Counted from the first letter of the stretch, positions 9,838 to 19,357 are shown. The stretch: 64,000 bases of DNA from CAVVSD01 sp963837655 (GCA_963837655.1 CAWIOK010000021.1:434001-498000); one strand, 5' to 3'. A program made the numbers and translations. The notes: a model not told the origin generated them from the letters alone.

Positions 9838-11093
9838 GTCCGTCCCACGGCCCGCAGCGCTATGTCACTGCGCAGCTGACGGCCTTCGAAGGTGATCAGA
9901 TCCGCGGCAGCATAGGCCGCGTCCCGGGCCGCTCCGACGTCGGCGCCCAGTCCAGTCACGTTGAGTACCCGCCCGCCCGCCGTCACGATCGCGCCATCGT
10001 CCCGCCGCGCCGTCCCAGCGTGCGTGAGCTCCACCTCCTCGCCCACGTCGTCGAGGCCGGAGATGACGTCCCCGCTGGAGGAGGAGGCGGGGTAGCCGCC
10101 GCTCGCGAGCACGACGGTGACCGCGGCGTCGTCGCCGAACTCGAGCGTCGCGCCCTCCAGCCCGCCGGGGGATGCCGCCCGGCGCAGGAGCTCGACGATG
10201 TCGCTGCGCAGCCGCGGGAGGACCGCCTGGGTCTCGGGATCGCCGAACCGGGCGTTGTACTCGATGACCCGCGGCCCGTCCGGGGTCAGCATGAGCCCGG
10301 CGTACAGCACGCCGTGGAACGGTGTCCCGCGCCGGCGCAGCTCGTCGATCAGCGGCTGGTGCACGATGGCCGACAGCTCCTGAGGGTCCCCCGCGCCGGG
10401 CACGGGGGAATAGGAGCCCATGCCGCCCGTGTTGGGGCCGACGTCGCCGTCGCCGATGCGCTTGAAGTCCTGCGCGGGCGCCATCGGGATCGCCCGCACG
10501 CCGTCGCACAGTGCGAGCAGCGAGAGCTCCTCGCCGGTGAGGTGCTCCTCGACGAAGACCTGCCCGTCGCCGAAGCTGCGGTGGACGAGGAAGTCCTCGA
10601 GAGCACGCCGCGCGTGGTCGGAGTCCTCGGCGATCACGACGCCCTTGCCCGCGGCGAGCCCGTCGTACTTCAGCACCGCGGGGTACCGGCCGCCGATCTC
10701 GGCGAGGCCGTCCTCCACGGTGGCGGCGATCGCGAACGCGCCGGTCGGGACGCCCGCGGCGGCCATGAGCTCCTTCGCGAAGACCTTCGACCCCTCCACG
10801 CGGGCGGCGGCCGCGGTCGGCCCGAACGCCGGGATCCCTGCCTCGGCCAGCGCGTCCACGAGGCCCGCGACGAGCGGCGCCTCCGGACCGACGACCACGA
10901 GGTCGACGGCGTGCTCGCGGGCGGCGGCGACGAGCGCGGACACGTCGGTGACCGCGATCGGCAGCAGCGTCGCGTCGAGCTCGATGCCCGGGTTACCGGG
11001 CGCGCACAGGATCTCGGGGGCCTGCGGCGAGCGCTTCAGGGCGCGCACGACGGCGTGCTCACGCCCCCCGCCGCCGACCACGAGGACCTTCAC
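9834..11093 (-). CDS. purD: Phosphoribosylamine-glycine ligase PurD
   Basis: ATP-grasp enzyme making GAR from phosphoribosylamine, glycine and ATP. The 419-residue protein begins VKVLVVGGGGREHAV, has the ATP-grasp loop KYDGLAAGKGVV and PNTGGMGSYSPVPGA, and carries the metal-binding segment EYNARFGDPETQAV. The start is the GTG at 11093, which overlaps the stop of the preceding GYD gene. The same frame stays open further upstream, but that stretch is the GYD gene in another frame. Confidence 0.96.
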   Translation of the reverse strand: MKVLVVGGGGREHAVVRALKRSPQAPEILCAPGNPGIELDATLLPIAVTDVSALVAAAREHAVDLVVVGPEAPLVAGLVDALAEAGIPAFGPTAAAARVEGSKVFAKELMAAAGVPTGAFAIAATVEDGLAEIGGRYPAVLKYDGLAAGKGVVIAEDSDHARRALEDFLVHRSFGDGQVFVEEHLTGEELSLLALCDGVRAIPMAPAQDFKRIGDGDVGPNTGGMGSYSPVPGAGDPQELSAIVHQPLIDELRRRGTPFHGVLYAGLMLTPDGPRVIEYNARFGDPETQAVLPRLRSDIVELLRRAASPGGLEGATLEFGDDAAVTVVLASGGYPASSSSGDVISGLDDVGEEVELTHAGTARRDDGAIVTAGGRVLNVTGLGADVGAARDAAYAAADLITFEGRQLRSDIALRAVGRT

Positions 11094-11371
11094 AACGTGG
11101 CGATGAAGTCGTCGATCGGGATCGCGACCATCGTCTCCCACTTGCCGGTCCCGCGAGAGCCGAGCTCCAGCGACACGCGGGCCATCGTCTTCTCGTCGGG
11201 CGCCTCCACGACGTTGACGAAGTCGTAGTGGCCGAGCGTCGCCCACTGCGCCTTGACGGTCGCCCCGAGCTGCTCGAGCTCCTGGTTGACCTCGCGGATG
11301 CGGGTGGGGTTGTTCCTGACGGTCTGGACGCCCTCGGGCGTCAGCGTCGAGAGCATGATGAACGTGGGCAT
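11090..11371 (-). CDS. GYD-domain protein heading the purine operon
   Basis: A 93-residue GYD-family protein: PTFIMLSTLTPEGVQTVRNN at the N-terminus, then the motif GHYDFVNVVEAPDE. The ATG at 11371 has a strong GGAGG five bases upstream. These small ferredoxin-like-fold proteins are of unknown function. It is the first gene of the minus-strand operon and overlaps purD by four bases, so the operon promoter should lie in 11372-11470, the short gap shared with a divergent secreted-protein gene. Confidence 0.9.
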   Translation of the reverse strand: MPTFIMLSTLTPEGVQTVRNNPTRIREVNQELEQLGATVKAQWATLGHYDFVNVVEAPDEKTMARVSLELGSRGTGKWETMVAIPIDDFIATL

Positions 11372-11470
11372 GCGGCCTCCAAGGCCCCCTTCGCAGGGAT
11401 CGGACTCGACGGATCTTCTACTGGAAGACGGGCGACCTCTGCCTTCCGGTGCGCTACGGTCGCCGCCCAG

Positions 11471-12148
11471 ATGTGGCAGCCGATCAGGTTCGGGGCGGGC
11501 GCGGCCGCGTGTGCGGTGCTTCTGTGTGCCCTGATCCTGCCCGCCACGTCGGACGCCGCCGCGGTGGAGCTCAACCGCGCGTGTTACCTCGAGGGCTCGC
11601 AGGTCGGGCTGACGGCCGCGGGCTTCGCCGCCGGCGGCAAGGTGGACGTCCGCCGCGGCGGGACGCTCATCGGGTCGACGACCGCCGACGACGTCGGCGG
11701 CGTGGAGGCGCGCTTCGACGCGCCGCGGCTTCCCCGGGGCAAGCGCGAGTCCAATCCGATCATCGAGCTCAGCGACGGCACGACCCGCGCGTCCACGCGC
11801 CTGCCCATCACGCGCTTCCACGCGAGCTTCTCGCCGGCGACGGGCGACCCGGCGACGATGCGGGTGCGCTTCTCGGTCGACGGCTTCGGCCTGCTCGACG
11901 CGCAGCCCGACGTCTACCTGCACTACGTCGCGCCGAACGGCAGCATCCGTCAGACCGTCGACCTCGGCAGGGCCCGCGGCGTCTGCGGCCACCTGAACCC
12001 CACCAGCCCGCGGCGCCTGTTCCCGTTCAAGGCGCGTGCCGGGACGTGGACCCTGCAGTTCGACACGCGCAAGCGGTACAAGAAGGGCCGCATGGACCGG
12101 CCCGGGTTCCTGTTCTTCACGCGCCGCGTGAAGATCGTCGCCAACTAG
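11471..12148 (+). CDS. Secreted protein of unknown function
   Basis: 225 residues from the ATG at 11471. The N-terminus has a short charged region, a hydrophobic core (AAACAVLLCALILPAT) and an AAA-type cleavage area near residue 30, a standard signal peptide. The mature part reads as two beta-rich, Ig-like stretches (for example GSQVGLTAAGFAAGGKVDVR and TWTLQFDTRKRYKK) with a basic C-terminus. One Cys falls near the mature N-terminus and one in RGVCGHLNP, which could pair. No enzyme motif is visible. It is divergent from the pur operon and its last four bases overlap the chemoreceptor gene. Confidence 0.8.
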   Translation: MWQPIRFGAGAAACAVLLCALILPATSDAAAVELNRACYLEGSQVGLTAAGFAAGGKVDVRRGGTLIGSTTADDVGGVEARFDAPRLPRGKRESNPIIELSDGTTRASTRLPITRFHASFSPATGDPATMRVRFSVDGFGLLDAQPDVYLHYVAPNGSIRQTVDLGRARGVCGHLNPTSPRRLFPFKARAGTWTLQFDTRKRYKKGRMDRPGFLFFTRRVKIVAN

Positions 12149-13959
12149 GCGGCGGCCGGCTCGAGCGTGAAGCGGCCGACGAGCCGCTCGAGCTCCTCGG
12201 CGGTGCGTGAGAGCTCCTGGGCCGAGGCTGCGATCTCCTGCGTGGACGCCGACGTCTGCTCCGTGGAGGCCGAGACCTCCTGGGTCGACGCCGAGGACTG
12301 CTGGGCAACGGCCGACACCTCGAGCATGTCGTCCTGCATCTGCTGAGAGCTGACGGCGATCTGCTGGACGGCCGCGGCGATCTGCTCGACGCGGGCGTTC
12401 ATGTCCTCGACGGCCTCGCCGATCGAGGCGAAGGACTCGCGCGCCTGCCGCACCGTGGCGACGCCGTCCTCGGTGCGCTGGGCCCCGCGCTCGACCACCG
12501 CGACCGCGTGCGCGGTCTCCTGCTGGATCTCGCCGACGAGCCCAGCGATGGTCGCAGCCGCCTGCTGGGAGCCCTCGGCGAGCTTGCGGACCTCGTCGGC
12601 GACGACCGCGAAGCCGCGGCCCTGGTCGCCGGCGCGCGCAGCCTCGATCGCGGCGTTGAGGGCGAGCAGGTTGGTCTGCTCGGCGATGCCGGTGATGGTG
12701 TCCACGATGCCGCCGATGCGCTGGGACTTCTCGCCGAGGCCGCGTATCGCGGCGGACGCCTGCTCGGACGCGTCGCGGACGGCGGCCATCGCGTCGGTCG
12801 CGCGGACGACGACCTCCGTGCCCTCGGTCGCCGCGGCGCGCGCGCCGGCCGCGACCATCGCGGCCTCGCCGGCGCTCTCGGCCGACGCGACCGTCGCCGT
12901 CGTGACCTGCTCGGCGACGCTGCGCGCGCTCTCCAGCGCCTCCACCTGGCGCTGCGCGCCGTCGGCGATGTCGCCGACCGCGTGGGCGATCTCCCCGACG
13001 GCCCGGCCGGTGTCCTCCGACGTCGCCGCCATCTGCTGCGAGGCGGCGCTCAGCGTCTGCGCGCTCGTCGTGACGGTGCCGATCATGCCGCCGAGATCCC
13101 GGCGCGTCTCGTTGTAGGCCTCGATCGTGCGGATGAGGTCCTCGCGGATCGTGTTGACCGTGCGGGCGACGTCGCCGAGCTCGTCGCCCGCGATCCGCTC
13201 GATGGGCCGGGTGACGGGGACGACCTCGGTGGTCAGGTTCCCGTGCGCGAGGTCGCCGATGCCGTCGCGCAGCCCCGCGACGCAGCGGTCGCCCAGCGAC
13301 CGCAGGCAGCCGAGCACGTCGGCGACGCTGCGCTGGATCCCGCGCGAGATCAGGAAGGCGATCCCGAGCCCGAGGATCGCGGCGAGCGCGATCGATCCGA
13401 GCAGGAAGAGGCTGGAGGAGGCGTAGACGTCCTGCATGTCGCGGCTGCGGTCGCGGGCGCTGGCTTCCGCGGCGACGCCGAGCTCGCGGGCCGCCGCGAG
13501 CGCGGCGGTGACCGCGGTCTGCTGGCGGCCGTGCAGCAGCGCGCGTCCGGCCGCCGCGTCGGTGCGCGACAGGCGCCGCGCGCGCAGCAGCAGCGCGTCC
13601 TGGCGCTTCCAGTCGCGCTCGAAGGCGCGCAGCTGGGCTCCGGCGGCGAAGCCGTCGAGTCGGTGCAGGCGCGCGATACCCCGGCGGATCGACGTGCGCG
13701 ACGCGTCGACGACGCGGTCGGCGGAGGCGCCGCTGCCCGAGGCGAGGGCGACGTGGATGGCGAGCTGCTGCTCGCTCAGGGTGCGCTCGAGGCCGCCTGC
13801 CCAGCGCGAGCCCTCGAGGTCGGTCGCGTAGAGCGCCTTGCCGTTGTCGGCGACGTTGCGCACCTGCGCCTCGCCGACGATGCCCACGACGACCATGAGC
13901 GCGATGAGCAGGCCGGCGCTCCCGAGGAGCTTGACGCGGATGGAGAGGCGACGGGGCAC
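12145..13959 (-). CDS. Methyl-accepting chemotaxis protein
   Basis: 604-residue chemoreceptor. Membrane helix one is at about residues 10-30, an extracytoplasmic helical sensor runs to about 185, helix two is at 187-207, then HAMP, then a signalling hairpin whose tip is GIAEQTNLLALNAAIEAARA. The C-terminus has repeated heptads rich in SASTQE. The sensor has no recognised ligand fold. No cheA, cheW or flagellar genes lie in the window, so its partners are elsewhere. The start is a GTG at 13959, 21 bases after the HerA-like gene on the same strand. Confidence 0.93.
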   Translation of the reverse strand: MPRRLSIRVKLLGSAGLLIALMVVVGIVGEAQVRNVADNGKALYATDLEGSRWAGGLERTLSEQQLAIHVALASGSGASADRVVDASRTSIRRGIARLHRLDGFAAGAQLRAFERDWKRQDALLLRARRLSRTDAAAGRALLHGRQQTAVTAALAAARELGVAAEASARDRSRDMQDVYASSSLFLLGSIALAAILGLGIAFLISRGIQRSVADVLGCLRSLGDRCVAGLRDGIGDLAHGNLTTEVVPVTRPIERIAGDELGDVARTVNTIREDLIRTIEAYNETRRDLGGMIGTVTTSAQTLSAASQQMAATSEDTGRAVGEIAHAVGDIADGAQRQVEALESARSVAEQVTTATVASAESAGEAAMVAAGARAAATEGTEVVVRATDAMAAVRDASEQASAAIRGLGEKSQRIGGIVDTITGIAEQTNLLALNAAIEAARAGDQGRGFAVVADEVRKLAEGSQQAAATIAGLVGEIQQETAHAVAVVERGAQRTEDGVATVRQARESFASIGEAVEDMNARVEQIAAAVQQIAVSSQQMQDDMLEVSAVAQQSSASTQEVSASTEQTSASTQEIAASAQELSRTAEELERLVGRFTLEPAAA

Positions 13960-13980
13960 GGGTGCCCCGGTGGTCGGCCG

Positions 13981-15537
13981 CTAGCGCCTGCGCTTGAGGA
14001 GCCCGAAGACGCCGCGGATCAGCTCGCGCTGCATCTGCCGGCCGGTGGTGCTGTTGAGGAAGTCGCCGATGCCACCGTCCTGGGCCGGCGCGGGCGCCTT
14101 TCGCCTCGGCGCCTTGGGGACCTTGGGCACCGGGATGTGCTCCATCGGCTTGTCCGCCTCCTTGGCCTGCTTCTCGGCCTGGGCCACGGCGACCGCGTCG
14201 TCGACGCGCTTCTGGAGCATCTCGCGCGCGCTCTCGGACTCGATCCGCTCGCCGTACGTCGCGAACAGCGGCGAGGCCTTCGCCGTCGCCTCGACGTCGT
14301 CGGCCGGGCCCATCCGCGACTGCGGCCCGGGCAGGCGGGCGTGCACGACCGGGGTCGGGACGCCCTTCTCGTTGAGGAGCGTGACCGCGGCCTCGCCTGT
14401 GCCCGTCGAGGTCAACAGCGTCTCGACGTCGTAGAGCTCGGACGTCGGGTACGTCCTGACCGCCGCGGAGAGCGCGGCCTGGTCGTCGGGCGTGAACGCG
14501 CGCAGCGCGTGCTCGATCCTGCTGCCGAGCTGGGCCAGGACGTCGCCCGGCACGTCCTTGGGCGACTGGGTGATGAAGTAGATCCCGACGCCTTTGGAGC
14601 GGATGAGGCGCACAGTCTGCACGACGGACTCGACGAAGTCCTTCGACGCGTCGGTGAACAGCAGATGCGCCTCGTCGAAGAAGAACACGAGCTTGGGCTT
14701 CTCGACCTCGCCCGCCTCCGGGAGGGTCTCGAAGAGCTCCGCGACGAGCCACATGAGCACCGTCGACCAGAGCTTGGGCTTGTCCTGCACCGCGGCCAGC
14801 TCGAGGCAGGAGACGATCCCGCGCCCGTCCGGCGCCGTCCGCATGAGCTCGGAGATGTCGAACATCGGCTCGCCGAAGAACTCGTCGCCGCCGCCCGTCT
14901 CCAGGGTGACGAGGTTGCGCAGCAGCACGCCGACGGTCGCCTTCGACACGCCGCCGATCCCCTCGAGGTCCTCCTTGCCCTCCTTGGAGGACAGGAACGT
15001 GAGCAGCGCGCGCAGGTCGGAGAGGTCCAGCAGTGGCAGCGAGCGCTCGTCGGCGTAGTGGAAGACGAGGGCGAGGCTCGACTCCTGCGTGGGGTTGGCC
15101 CCCAGCACCTTCGCCATGAGACGCGGCCCGAAGTCCGAGACGGTCGCGCGCACGGGGACGCCGGGGCCGATGCCGCCGATCGAGAGGTACTCGGTCGGGA
15201 AGCCGGTCGCCGCGTAGGGGATGCCGAGCTCGGCGTCGCGCTTGGCGCCGGGGCCCTCGGCGTCGCCGGGCGCAGCGATGCCGGACACGTCGCCCTTCAC
15301 GTCGGCGACGAACACCGGGACGCCCTGGGCCGAGAGCTGCTCGGCGATGAGCTGCAGCGTCTTGGTCTTGCCCGTGCCGGTCGCCCCTGCGATGAGACCG
15401 TGGCGGGTCATCATCCGCAGGGCGACCTGCACCTTGGCGGCGGGGTGCATCGTCCCCTCGTGGACCCCGCGCCCGAGGTCCACCGAGGGGCCGTCGACTG
15501 CATAGGCGGCCGCGATCGTCTCCGCGAAGTCGGTCAC
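13981..15537 (-). CDS. HerA-like ATPase (DUF853 family)
   Basis: 518 residues. Walker A GATGTGKT is at 51-58, followed by VFVADVKGDVSG, and Walker B LVFFFDEAH is at about 283-291; LRAFTPDDQAAL and a lysine/proline-rich tail follow. This matches the DUF853 branch of the HerA/FtsK-type ATPases, whose function is poorly defined. I choose the GTG at 15537 (VTDFAETIAAAY) because family members begin there; the upstream in-frame codons overlap the clpB side of the gap. It lies ten bases after clpB on the same strand. Confidence 0.9.
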   Translation of the reverse strand: MTDFAETIAAAYAVDGPSVDLGRGVHEGTMHPAAKVQVALRMMTRHGLIAGATGTGKTKTLQLIAEQLSAQGVPVFVADVKGDVSGIAAPGDAEGPGAKRDAELGIPYAATGFPTEYLSIGGIGPGVPVRATVSDFGPRLMAKVLGANPTQESSLALVFHYADERSLPLLDLSDLRALLTFLSSKEGKEDLEGIGGVSKATVGVLLRNLVTLETGGGDEFFGEPMFDISELMRTAPDGRGIVSCLELAAVQDKPKLWSTVLMWLVAELFETLPEAGEVEKPKLVFFFDEAHLLFTDASKDFVESVVQTVRLIRSKGVGIYFITQSPKDVPGDVLAQLGSRIEHALRAFTPDDQAALSAAVRTYPTSELYDVETLLTSTGTGEAAVTLLNEKGVPTPVVHARLPGPQSRMGPADDVEATAKASPLFATYGERIESESAREMLQKRVDDAVAVAQAEKQAKEADKPMEHIPVPKVPKAPRRKAPAPAQDGGIGDFLNSTTGRQMQRELIRGVFGLLKRRR

Positions 15538-15547
15538 GGCCGCGATC

Positions 15548-18091
15548 CTACGCTGCGGCGACGGGCACCTCCGCGCCACGCGTCAGCACCAGCTCGCCGT
15601 CGGCCGCGTCGACCGAGACGCGGTCGCCCTCGCGGTACTCGCCCTCCAGCAGCGACAGCGCCAGCCGGTCGACGAGCCGCTTCTGGAGCACCCGCTTGAG
15701 CGGGCGCGCTCCGTACGTCGGGTCGTAGCCCAGCTCGCCGAGCCGGTCCAGCGCGGCAGGGGTGAGGTCCAGCTCGATCCCGCGCTCGCGCACCCGCGAG
15801 GCGACCCGCTGCACCTGCAGCCCGACGATCTCGCGGAGGTCGTCGCGCGACAGCACGTCGAACTCGACGATGTCGTCCAGCCGGTTGATGAACTCCGGCT
15901 TGAAGTGCGCCTCGGCGCCGTGTCGGCCCCCCGGGATGTTCGAGGTCATGATCAGCACGACGTTCTTGAAGTCGACCGTCCGGCCCTGGCCGTCGGTGAG
16001 CCGCCCGTCGTCCATGACCTGCAGGAGGACGTTGAAGACGTCGGGGTGGGCCTTCTCGATCTCGTCGAGCAGCACGACGGAGTAGGGACGCCGGCGCACG
16101 GCCTCGGTCAGCTGCCCGCCCTCGTCGTAGCCGACGTAGCCGGGGGGCGCGCCGACGAGGCGCGAGACGGCGTGCTTCTCCATGTACTCGCTCATGTCGA
16201 TGCGGACCATCGCGTCCTGCGCGTCGAACATGAACTCGGCGAGCGCGCGGGCCAGCTCGGTCTTGCCGACGCCGGTCGGACCGAGGAACAGGAACGTGCC
16301 GATCGGCCGGTCCGGGTCGCTCAGGCCGGCGCGCGAGCGGCGCAGGGCGTTGGACACCGCCTCGACGGCGGTCTCCTGACCCACGACGCGCCCGTGCAGG
16401 CGCTCCTCCATGTGGACGAGCTTGGAGACCTCGCCCTCCATGAGGCGCGACACCGGGATGCCCGTCCAGCGGCCCACGACCTCGGCGATGTCCTCGGACG
16501 TGACCTCCTCCTGGAGGAAGCCGGCGTCGCCGTCGGAGCGCTCCTCGGCGGCGACCAAGCGCCGCTCGAGCTCGGGGATCTCGCCGTAGCGCAGCTCGGC
16601 GGCACGCTGCAGGTCGGCCTCGCGCTCAGCGCGCTCGGCCTCGCGGTGCGCCTGCTCCAGGCGCTCCTTGACCTGCTGGACGCCGACGATGGCGTCCTTC
16701 TCGGCCTGCCACTGCGCCTTCATGCCGTTCGCGTTCTCGCGCAGCTCGGCGAGCTCGCGGTCCAGCGCCTCGCGGCGCTCGGCGGAGGCGTCGTCGCGCT
16801 CGTTCTCCAGCGACGTGCGCTCGATCTCCAGCTGCATGACGCGACGCTCGACCTCGTCGATCTCCTCGGGGAGCGAGTCGATCTCGATGCGCAGCCGCGC
16901 GCCCGCCTCGTCGACGAGGTCGATGGCCTTGTCGGGCAGGAAGCGATCCGCGATGTAGCGATCCGACAGGGTGGCGGCGGCGATGAGCGCGGAGTCCTGG
17001 ATGCGGACGCCGTGGTGCACCTCGTAGCGCTCCTTCAGGCCGCGCAGGATCGCGATCGTGTCCTCGACGGAGGGCTCGCCGACGTAGATGGGCTGGAAGC
17101 GGCGCTCGAGCGCGGCGTCCTTCTCGACGTGCTTGCGGTACTCGTCGAGCGTGGTCGCGCCGACGGCCCGCAGCTCGCCGCGGGCGAGCATCGGCTTCAG
17201 CAGGTTGGCGGCGTCGACGGCGCCCTCCGCGGCGCCCGCGCCGACGATGGTGTGCAGCTCGTCCATGAACAGGACGACCTGGCCCTCCGCGTCCTTGATG
17301 TCCTGCAGGACGGCCTTGAGGCGCTCCTCGAACTCGCCGCGGTACTTCGACCCGGCGAGCAGGGCGCCGATGTCCAGCGCGACGACCCTGCGGTCGCGCA
17401 GCGACTCGGGCACGTCGCCGGAGACGATGCGCTGGGCGAGGCCCTCGACGATCGCGGTCTTGCCGACGCCCGGATCGCCGATGAGCACGGGGTTGTTCTT
17501 GCGGCGGCGCGAGAGGACCTGGACGACGCGGCGGACCTCGTCGTCACGACCGATCACCGGGTCGAGCTTGCCCTGTGCGGCCTCCTCGGTGAGGTCGCGG
17601 CCGAAGCGCTCGAGCGCGTTGATCTTCTCCTCGGGGCTCTGGTCGGTCACGCGGTGGCTGCCGCGGACCTCCGCGAGCGCCTGCAGCAGCGCGTCCTTGG
17701 ACGCACCGGCGGCGCGCAGCGCCTCGCCGGCCTTCGAGTTGTGCCCCGCGAGCGAGAGCAGCAGGTGCTCCGTGGAGACGTACTCGTCCTTGAGCTCGCG
17801 CATCTCGTGCTCCGCGGCGCGCAGCACCTGCATGAGCTCGGGCGCGGTCGTGGGCTCGGCGGCGCTACCGAGCGTCGCGAGACCGTCGAGCGCGGCGCGC
17901 AGCTGCCCGCGCAGGCCGTCGACGGCGACGCCGAGCTTGCGCAGCACGCCGGGGACGACGGAGTCCTGCTGGTCGAGCAGCACGGCGAGCAGATGCTCGG
18001 GCTGCACCTGGGAGTGTCGCTGGGTGGCCGCGAGGTCGATGGCCGACCGGAGGGCCTCCTGGGACTTGATCGTGAATCGGTCTGCCTGCAT
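15548..18091 (-). CDS. clpB: ATP-dependent disaggregase ClpB
   Basis: Hexameric AAA+ chaperone that rescues aggregated proteins with DnaK. In 847 residues: an N-domain (1-145), the first AAA+ module with Walker A GDPGVGKT at 205-212 and Walker B VVLFMDELHTIVGAG, a charged coiled-coil middle domain, and the second module with GPTGVGKTELARALAEFMF and VVLLDEIEKAH. The middle domain distinguishes it from ClpC. After MTSNIPGG the loop is shorter than in E. coli ClpB. A TTGACA-type promoter lies 35-62 bases upstream. hspR and dnaK nearby suggest shared heat-shock control. Confidence 0.97.
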   Translation of the reverse strand: MQADRFTIKSQEALRSAIDLAATQRHSQVQPEHLLAVLLDQQDSVVPGVLRKLGVAVDGLRGQLRAALDGLATLGSAAEPTTAPELMQVLRAAEHEMRELKDEYVSTEHLLLSLAGHNSKAGEALRAAGASKDALLQALAEVRGSHRVTDQSPEEKINALERFGRDLTEEAAQGKLDPVIGRDDEVRRVVQVLSRRRKNNPVLIGDPGVGKTAIVEGLAQRIVSGDVPESLRDRRVVALDIGALLAGSKYRGEFEERLKAVLQDIKDAEGQVVLFMDELHTIVGAGAAEGAVDAANLLKPMLARGELRAVGATTLDEYRKHVEKDAALERRFQPIYVGEPSVEDTIAILRGLKERYEVHHGVRIQDSALIAAATLSDRYIADRFLPDKAIDLVDEAGARLRIEIDSLPEEIDEVERRVMQLEIERTSLENERDDASAERREALDRELAELRENANGMKAQWQAEKDAIVGVQQVKERLEQAHREAERAEREADLQRAAELRYGEIPELERRLVAAEERSDGDAGFLQEEVTSEDIAEVVGRWTGIPVSRLMEGEVSKLVHMEERLHGRVVGQETAVEAVSNALRRSRAGLSDPDRPIGTFLFLGPTGVGKTELARALAEFMFDAQDAMVRIDMSEYMEKHAVSRLVGAPPGYVGYDEGGQLTEAVRRRPYSVVLLDEIEKAHPDVFNVLLQVMDDGRLTDGQGRTVDFKNVVLIMTSNIPGGRHGAEAHFKPEFINRLDDIVEFDVLSRDDLREIVGLQVQRVASRVRERGIELDLTPAALDRLGELGYDPTYGARPLKRVLQKRLVDRLALSLLEGEYREGDRVSVDAADGELVLTRGAEVPVAAA

Positions 18092-18125
18092 CGGTTCCTG
18101 ATCGTTCGGGAGAAGAGTTGATCTA

Positions 18126-18153
18126 AGTGTAGGGGACTGAGATTTCCTGTCAA
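18126..18153 (-). promoter_or_regulatory. Likely clpB promoter
   Basis: On the minus strand TTGACA (18153-18148) and TACACT (18131-18126) are separated by 16 bases and end 35 bases before the clpB ATG, matching a housekeeping sigma promoter. The stretch TTGACAGGAAATCTCAG overlaps the -35 box and resembles a stretch in front of dnaK, so it may also hold an operator. No clean HAIR palindrome (CTTGAGT-N7-ACTCAAG) is visible. Confidence 0.5.
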
Positions 18154-18210
18154 CGGAGAACCGTCACACAAGCGGGTTCGGGACCTCCGCGGCCCGGGTA
18201 CGCACCAACT

Positions 18211-18654
18211 ATGCGCCTCGGTCCCTTCCTGCTGCTCACCGCGGTCTTCTTCGCCGTCATCGCCGCCGTCGCCGCGATCGCCGGAGGGATCTCGTGGGCC
18301 ATCCCCGTCCTGCTGGTCGCGATCATCGTCGCGGTCTACGCCCTCGCCAACCGCAGGCTCGGGGAGCGCGAGATCGCGCGCCACGGCGGCGATGAGCAGG
18401 AGGCGCTTCGGGACGGAGGCGAGGGCGGCCTGCCCAAGGCGCACGTCGTGGGCGACGACGAGACGGCGCTCGGCGACACGCCCGAGGTCCACACCGAGAT
18501 CAGCCCGCACGACTTCCCCAAGGGCGCACCCGAGCGCCAGGCGGCGGAGCGGATGGCGGCCGAGGAGGCCGGCGAGGACACGACTCGCGGCCACGCCGAC
18601 CCGAGCGAGCGCGAGGGCCGCGTCCGCCACCCGTCGCGCACCCGCGACCAGTAG
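18211..18654 (+). CDS. Small membrane protein with long charged tail
   Basis: 147 residues. Two hydrophobic segments (about residues 5-25 and 28-46) are followed by a 100-residue hydrophilic, acidic tail rich in Glu, Gly and His, with no detectable motif. It is divergent from clpB with 119 bases between the starts, and 13 bases ahead of the haloacid-dehalogenase-like gene. Function unknown. Confidence 0.65.
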   Translation: MRLGPFLLLTAVFFAVIAAVAAIAGGISWAIPVLLVAIIVAVYALANRRLGEREIARHGGDEQEALRDGGEGGLPKAHVVGDDETALGDTPEVHTEISPHDFPKGAPERQAAERMAAEEAGEDTTRGHADPSEREGRVRHPSRTRDQ

Positions 18655-18667
18655 ATAGCCTCCGCGC

Positions 18668-19357
18668 GTGGAGATCCGCGCGCTCGTCTTCGACGTCTTC
18701 GGGACCCTCGTGGACTGGCGCTCGAGCGTCGCGTCCGCCTTCACGGCCGCCGGGGTGCCCGGCGACCCGGCCGAGCTGGCCGACGAGTGGCGGGCGCGCT
18801 ACGCGCCGGCGCTCGAGGAGTCCAACCGCTCCGGCGCGACCGCATCCAGCCTCGACGAGCTGCACCGCGGCACGCTCGACGCGCTGCTCGCCGCCCGCGG
18901 CATCGAGGGCGTCGACGGCGAGGCGCGCACGCGCCTCGTGCGCAGGTGGCACGAGCTGGACCCGTGGCCCGACGTGCGCGACGGCCTGGAGCTCCTCCGC
19001 CGCGACCGCGTCACGGCGACGCTGTCCAACGGCCACGTGGCGCTGCTCGTCGACCTCGCGCGCCACGGCGACCTGCGCTTCGACGCGATCCTGTCCGCCG
19101 AGCTGTCGGGCGCGTTCAAGCCGGCGCCCGAGGCCTACCTGACGGCCGCGCGGCTCCTGGACGTCGCCCCTGGCGAGCTCATGCTCGTCGCCTGCCATCC
19201 CTGGGACCTCGCGGGTGCCAGGGCGGCCGGGCTGAAGAGCGCGTTCGTCGACCGGCCGCTCGAGAACGGAACGGGATCGCCCGCCCGCTCGGACCCGGAG
19301 GCCGACGTCTCGGTGGCGAGCCTGCCCGAGCTCGCCGCGCGCCTCGCAACCATCTAG
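18668..19357 (+). CDS. HAD-superfamily hydrolase, haloacid dehalogenase type II-like
   Basis: 229 residues with the haloacid-dehalogenase order of motifs: nucleophile Asp in VFDVFGTLVDW, Ser-Asn in TLSNGHVALL, Lys in GAFKPAPEAY and the acidic motif region in ACHPWDLAGARAAG. The WRSSVASAF cap start fits 2-haloacid dehalogenases (type II). Many such proteins are annotated this way without proof of dehalogenase activity. The start is the GTG at 18668. The last four bases overlap the convergent M20 peptidase gene. Confidence 0.85.
   Translation: MEIRALVFDVFGTLVDWRSSVASAFTAAGVPGDPAELADEWRARYAPALEESNRSGATASSLDELHRGTLDALLAARGIEGVDGEARTRLVRRWHELDPWPDVRDGLELLRRDRVTATLSNGHVALLVDLARHGDLRFDAILSAELSGAFKPAPEAYLTAARLLDVAPGELMLVACHPWDLAGARAAGLKSAFVDRPLENGTGSPARSDPEADVSVASLPELAARLATI

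Noticed and set aside
11372..14752. Upstream extension of the GYD frame to about 1220 codons
   Set aside because: The extension runs antisense to the secreted-protein gene and through the chemoreceptor and HerA genes in other frames. The real gene is the 93-codon GYD part with its own ribosome site at 11371.
15905..18121. 738-codon plus-strand open frame opposite clpB
   Set aside because: Antisense shadow of clpB; repetitive Leu/Ala/Asp/Arg composition and no family resemblance.
18092..18210. HAIR palindrome (CTTGAGT-N7-ACTCAAG) upstream of clpB
   Set aside because: Looked for because hspR is present; only a partial TTGA/TCAG arrangement is found, not a convincing palindrome.
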